From a virus, in IMG/VR virus record IMGVR_UViG_3300027911_000074, positions 1 to 21,765 of that record: a DNA stretch of 21,765 bases; one strand, 5' to 3'. Shown piece by piece: positions 20,373-21,765 of this stretch (the stretch's first letter is position 1; every line of letters begins with the position of its first letter). The position numbers were made by a program, and so were the translations under genes. The notes beneath the pieces are model-generated. The model made no database searches. It saw nothing but the letters and a program-made list of their open reading frames with translations, and was not told the DNA's origin.

Positions 20373-21327
20373 TGGAATATCCTTTGAATTTCAAAAGTTC
20401 ATGCAGCAAGTTGACGTGTTCGCCTTCCATATCTGCGTCCAAAATTGCTTCCAGATCCCACCACTGAATCATTCCGCCGTTTGCAAGATCGTCGCCCGCT
20501 TCAAGCTGATCGTCAGTACCCAGGAAATTGATTTCGAAAAAGGTAGTGATGATGCCATCCGGGTTGTCTCGGTAACGCCAGTCGTTGACGTTCATGCTGC
20601 AAATGTATAAAGGTTTCGTAAAAACTTCGTTGGGATTAACCCCTTTACGCAAAAGTTCCTCTCCACCTTCCCTGAGTACTGCGAACTCCAAAGAAACGTC
20701 ACCACGGTCCTTAAAACCACCAGCAAACCGCCATCCTCGCTCACCGGGCTTCTTCGCCAGGAGGTATTGGAGTTTTCCACGAAAAACACGGCTTACGGCG
20801 ATATCGACGGTCGGATAGTTGATCGGAAATTGTTTGTTCAGTCCGTAGATCACACCCCTACGAAAAAGTTCCATCGAATCGCATTCATCTGTTATCGGCC
20901 AGTACGGATTTTTGATGACGAAATTGCGGGATGTAACTTCGTGATAGAGAAAATTTGTTCTGGCAGTCAACCAATACAAAGGCGGCTGCGTCCGATCAGA
21001 GAAAAAATGAATGGCTTGAGGATTGTATTCGATGTAATGATCGGATAGCGTTTTGATTACAGCCTGTTCTAAGGTGTTAGTCTGATCCCAAAGATATTTC
21101 TTTTGGGTGACAGGCACGATAAGAACTTTTCCGATGAATCTATCTTCGATCATTTCCATTCGCATCGTAAAATCCAATGGAGCATTTTTACTGAACGGAA
21201 CACGATTTACTGGGAGAGTGATGATTGTGATGTTGTGATCTTTTAGAATGTCCCGAATCGTTTCCTCGTGATACCCTCGAAGGGAAGGCGTCTGAAACGG
21301 AGCGTAAATGACTGCAATGTTATTCAT
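20365..21327 (-). CDS. natV: NatV/NadM-like bifunctional NMN adenylyltransferase-Nudix protein
   Basis: 320 aa. Residues 1-110 follow the NMNAT outline: a first strand and loop with VIYAPFQTPSLRGYH (6-20, keeping one His of the usual HxGH), FSKNAPLDFTMRMEMI (45-60), matching the N-P...R...MI region, and VPVTQKK. Residues about 165-310 hold a Nudix domain with a GGF...REGGEE box (203-224) in which the first Glu is Asp210 and one residue is inserted. NatV of phage KVP40 has the same NMNAT-plus-Nudix order and works with NadV. The changed ATP-binding motif means NMNAT activity should not be assumed. It is the first complete gene of the NAD module and has a candidate near-leaderless promoter. Confidence 0.82.
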   Translation of the reverse strand: MNNIAVIYAPFQTPSLRGYHEETIRDILKDHNITIITLPVNRVPFSKNAPLDFTMRMEMIEDRFIGKVLIVPVTQKKYLWDQTNTLEQAVIKTLSDHYIEYNPQAIHFFSDRTQPPLYWLTARTNFLYHEVTSRNFVIKNPYWPITDECDSMELFRRGVIYGLNKQFPINYPTVDIAVSRVFRGKLQYLLAKKPGERGWRFAGGFKDRGDVSLEFAVLREGGEELLRKGVNPNEVFTKPLYICSMNVNDWRYRDNPDGIITTFFEINFLGTDDQLEAGDDLANGGMIQWWDLEAILDADMEGEHVNLLHELLKFKGYSNA

Positions 21328-21337
21328 GTCTACTTTG

Positions 21338-21366
21338 AGAATAGCATCTCACCAGTCATTATGCAA
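21338..21366 (-). promoter_or_regulatory. weak promoter candidate for the NAD module
   Basis: TTGCAT (3 of 6), 17-bp spacer, TATTCT (4 of 6). The -35 box overlaps the TAA stop of the upstream gene, and the ATG at 21327 lies 10 nt after the -10 box with no SD. The layout matches the other near-leaderless promoters; the sequence match is weak. Confidence 0.35.
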
Positions 21367-21765
21367 CAGCCGGGAAGAGAACCATCGCATCAGGAAGGGC
21401 TACGGGGCCAACCTCCGAAACGACGCTGGCCCGTGTAAGCTGAGTCTGATTCTCGCCACGATAGACTTCCTGCGCTTTGACCGTGGCCTTGATGACGTAA
21501 GTGCAATTTTCTTCCATTTTGGCATAGCCAGAAGCGAACCAGGACAGCTTGTTACCTGCCTGATCTTCCATGATGTGGAGCGTGGTGTGACCGTAAGAAC
21601 CTTCGCAGCCGACCAGCTTCTTTACGGTGACCGTGAACTCTTCACGTTTGCCGATGGTGCCGACGAACTGGCTGACCGGGCGATTCGCACGCTGACGTTC
21701 GATTTCAGCCAGACGACCAACCTCACGTTGATAGGCCGCGATCATCGAAACCGCCAGACCAAAAT
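21359..21765 (-). CDS. C-terminal part of a larger OB-fold-like conserved phage protein (partial)
   Basis: The frame is open to the window edge (F-G-L-A-V-S before Met 21745), so the real start is outside. A helix (AAYQREVGRLAEIERQRAN) leads into the conserved module FVGTIGKREEFTVTVKK, then GSYGHTTLHIMEDQAGN, KLSWFASG, and a final IKATVKAQEVYRGENQTQLT. This beta-rich, OB-like module is found in phage and mobile-element proteins, where I would guess nucleic-acid binding. The domain upstream of the window would settle the function. Confidence 0.75.
   Translation of the reverse strand, partial: FGLAVSMIAAYQREVGRLAEIERQRANRPVSQFVGTIGKREEFTVTVKKLVGCEGSYGHTTLHIMEDQAGNKLSWFASGYAKMEENCTYVIKATVKAQEVYRGENQTQLTRASVVSEVGPVALPDAMVLFPAVA

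Noticed and set aside
1-21765. CRISPR arrays, insertion sequences, rRNA genes
   Set aside because: No regularly spaced repeats, no transposase or terminal inverted repeats and no rRNA-like stretches were seen on either strand.

Overview
This window looks like an accessory-plus-replication segment of a large tailed phage (myovirus, T4-like replication machinery). The evidence is a family B DNA polymerase with the gp43 layout, a UvsX/RecA-type recombinase, a DnaB/gp41-type replicative helicase, a free-standing GIY-YIG homing endonuclease, a phage-style tRNA, and tightly packed small genes joined by ATGA/TAATG overlaps. Host and species cannot be named from the sequence. SD-like motifs, sigma70-like promoters and an LpxH-like phosphatase suggest a Gram-negative host. 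Only one gene, a HAD phosphatase at 9465-9983, lies on the + strand.

Layout in the direction of minus-strand transcription (high to low coordinates). At 21.8-17.1 kb is an NAD module: the tail of an OB-fold-like gene, a NatV/NadM-like NMNAT-Nudix protein, a zinc-ribbon protein, a CinA-C/NMNAT fusion, two small proteins, and a NAMPT (NadV). At 17.0-13.1 kb are small conserved phage genes, an Rnl2-like ligase whose conserved N-terminus has no ordinary start codon, a glycine-zipper membrane protein, several promoters and a tRNA-Arg(UCU). At 13.0-9.9 kb is an overlapping operon: NAD kinase, small proteins, an M15-peptidase-like protein, a Nudix protein and an LpxH-like phosphatase. At 9.4-3.0 kb is the replication and recombination block (polymerase, zinc protein, UvsX, small genes, helicase), followed by a prolyl-4-hydroxylase-like dioxygenase. 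At 2.4-0 kb are the GIY-YIG endonuclease, two small genes, and a 2H-phosphoesterase/ParB-like fusion that begins with a T4 internal-protein-like capsid-targeting sequence.

How it may work together. NAMPT makes NMN, the NMNAT-type proteins would make NAD+, and NAD kinase would make NADP+. This fits phage NAD+ rebuilding, known to counter NAD-depleting defences. The 2H phosphoesterase resembles the fold of anti-CBASS nucleases and may be packaged and injected. The window therefore reads as replication genes mixed with candidate counter-defence genes.

A second theme is transcriptional. Several promoter-like sequences (TTGACA-like, 17-bp spacer, TATAAT-like) sit in the tiny gaps between genes. 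Their -35 boxes lie beside or overlap the previous stop codon, and the next start codon lies only 5-10 nt after the -10 box with no SD. This predicts leaderless or near-leaderless mRNAs. Two of these promoters share a 26-bp identical repeat.
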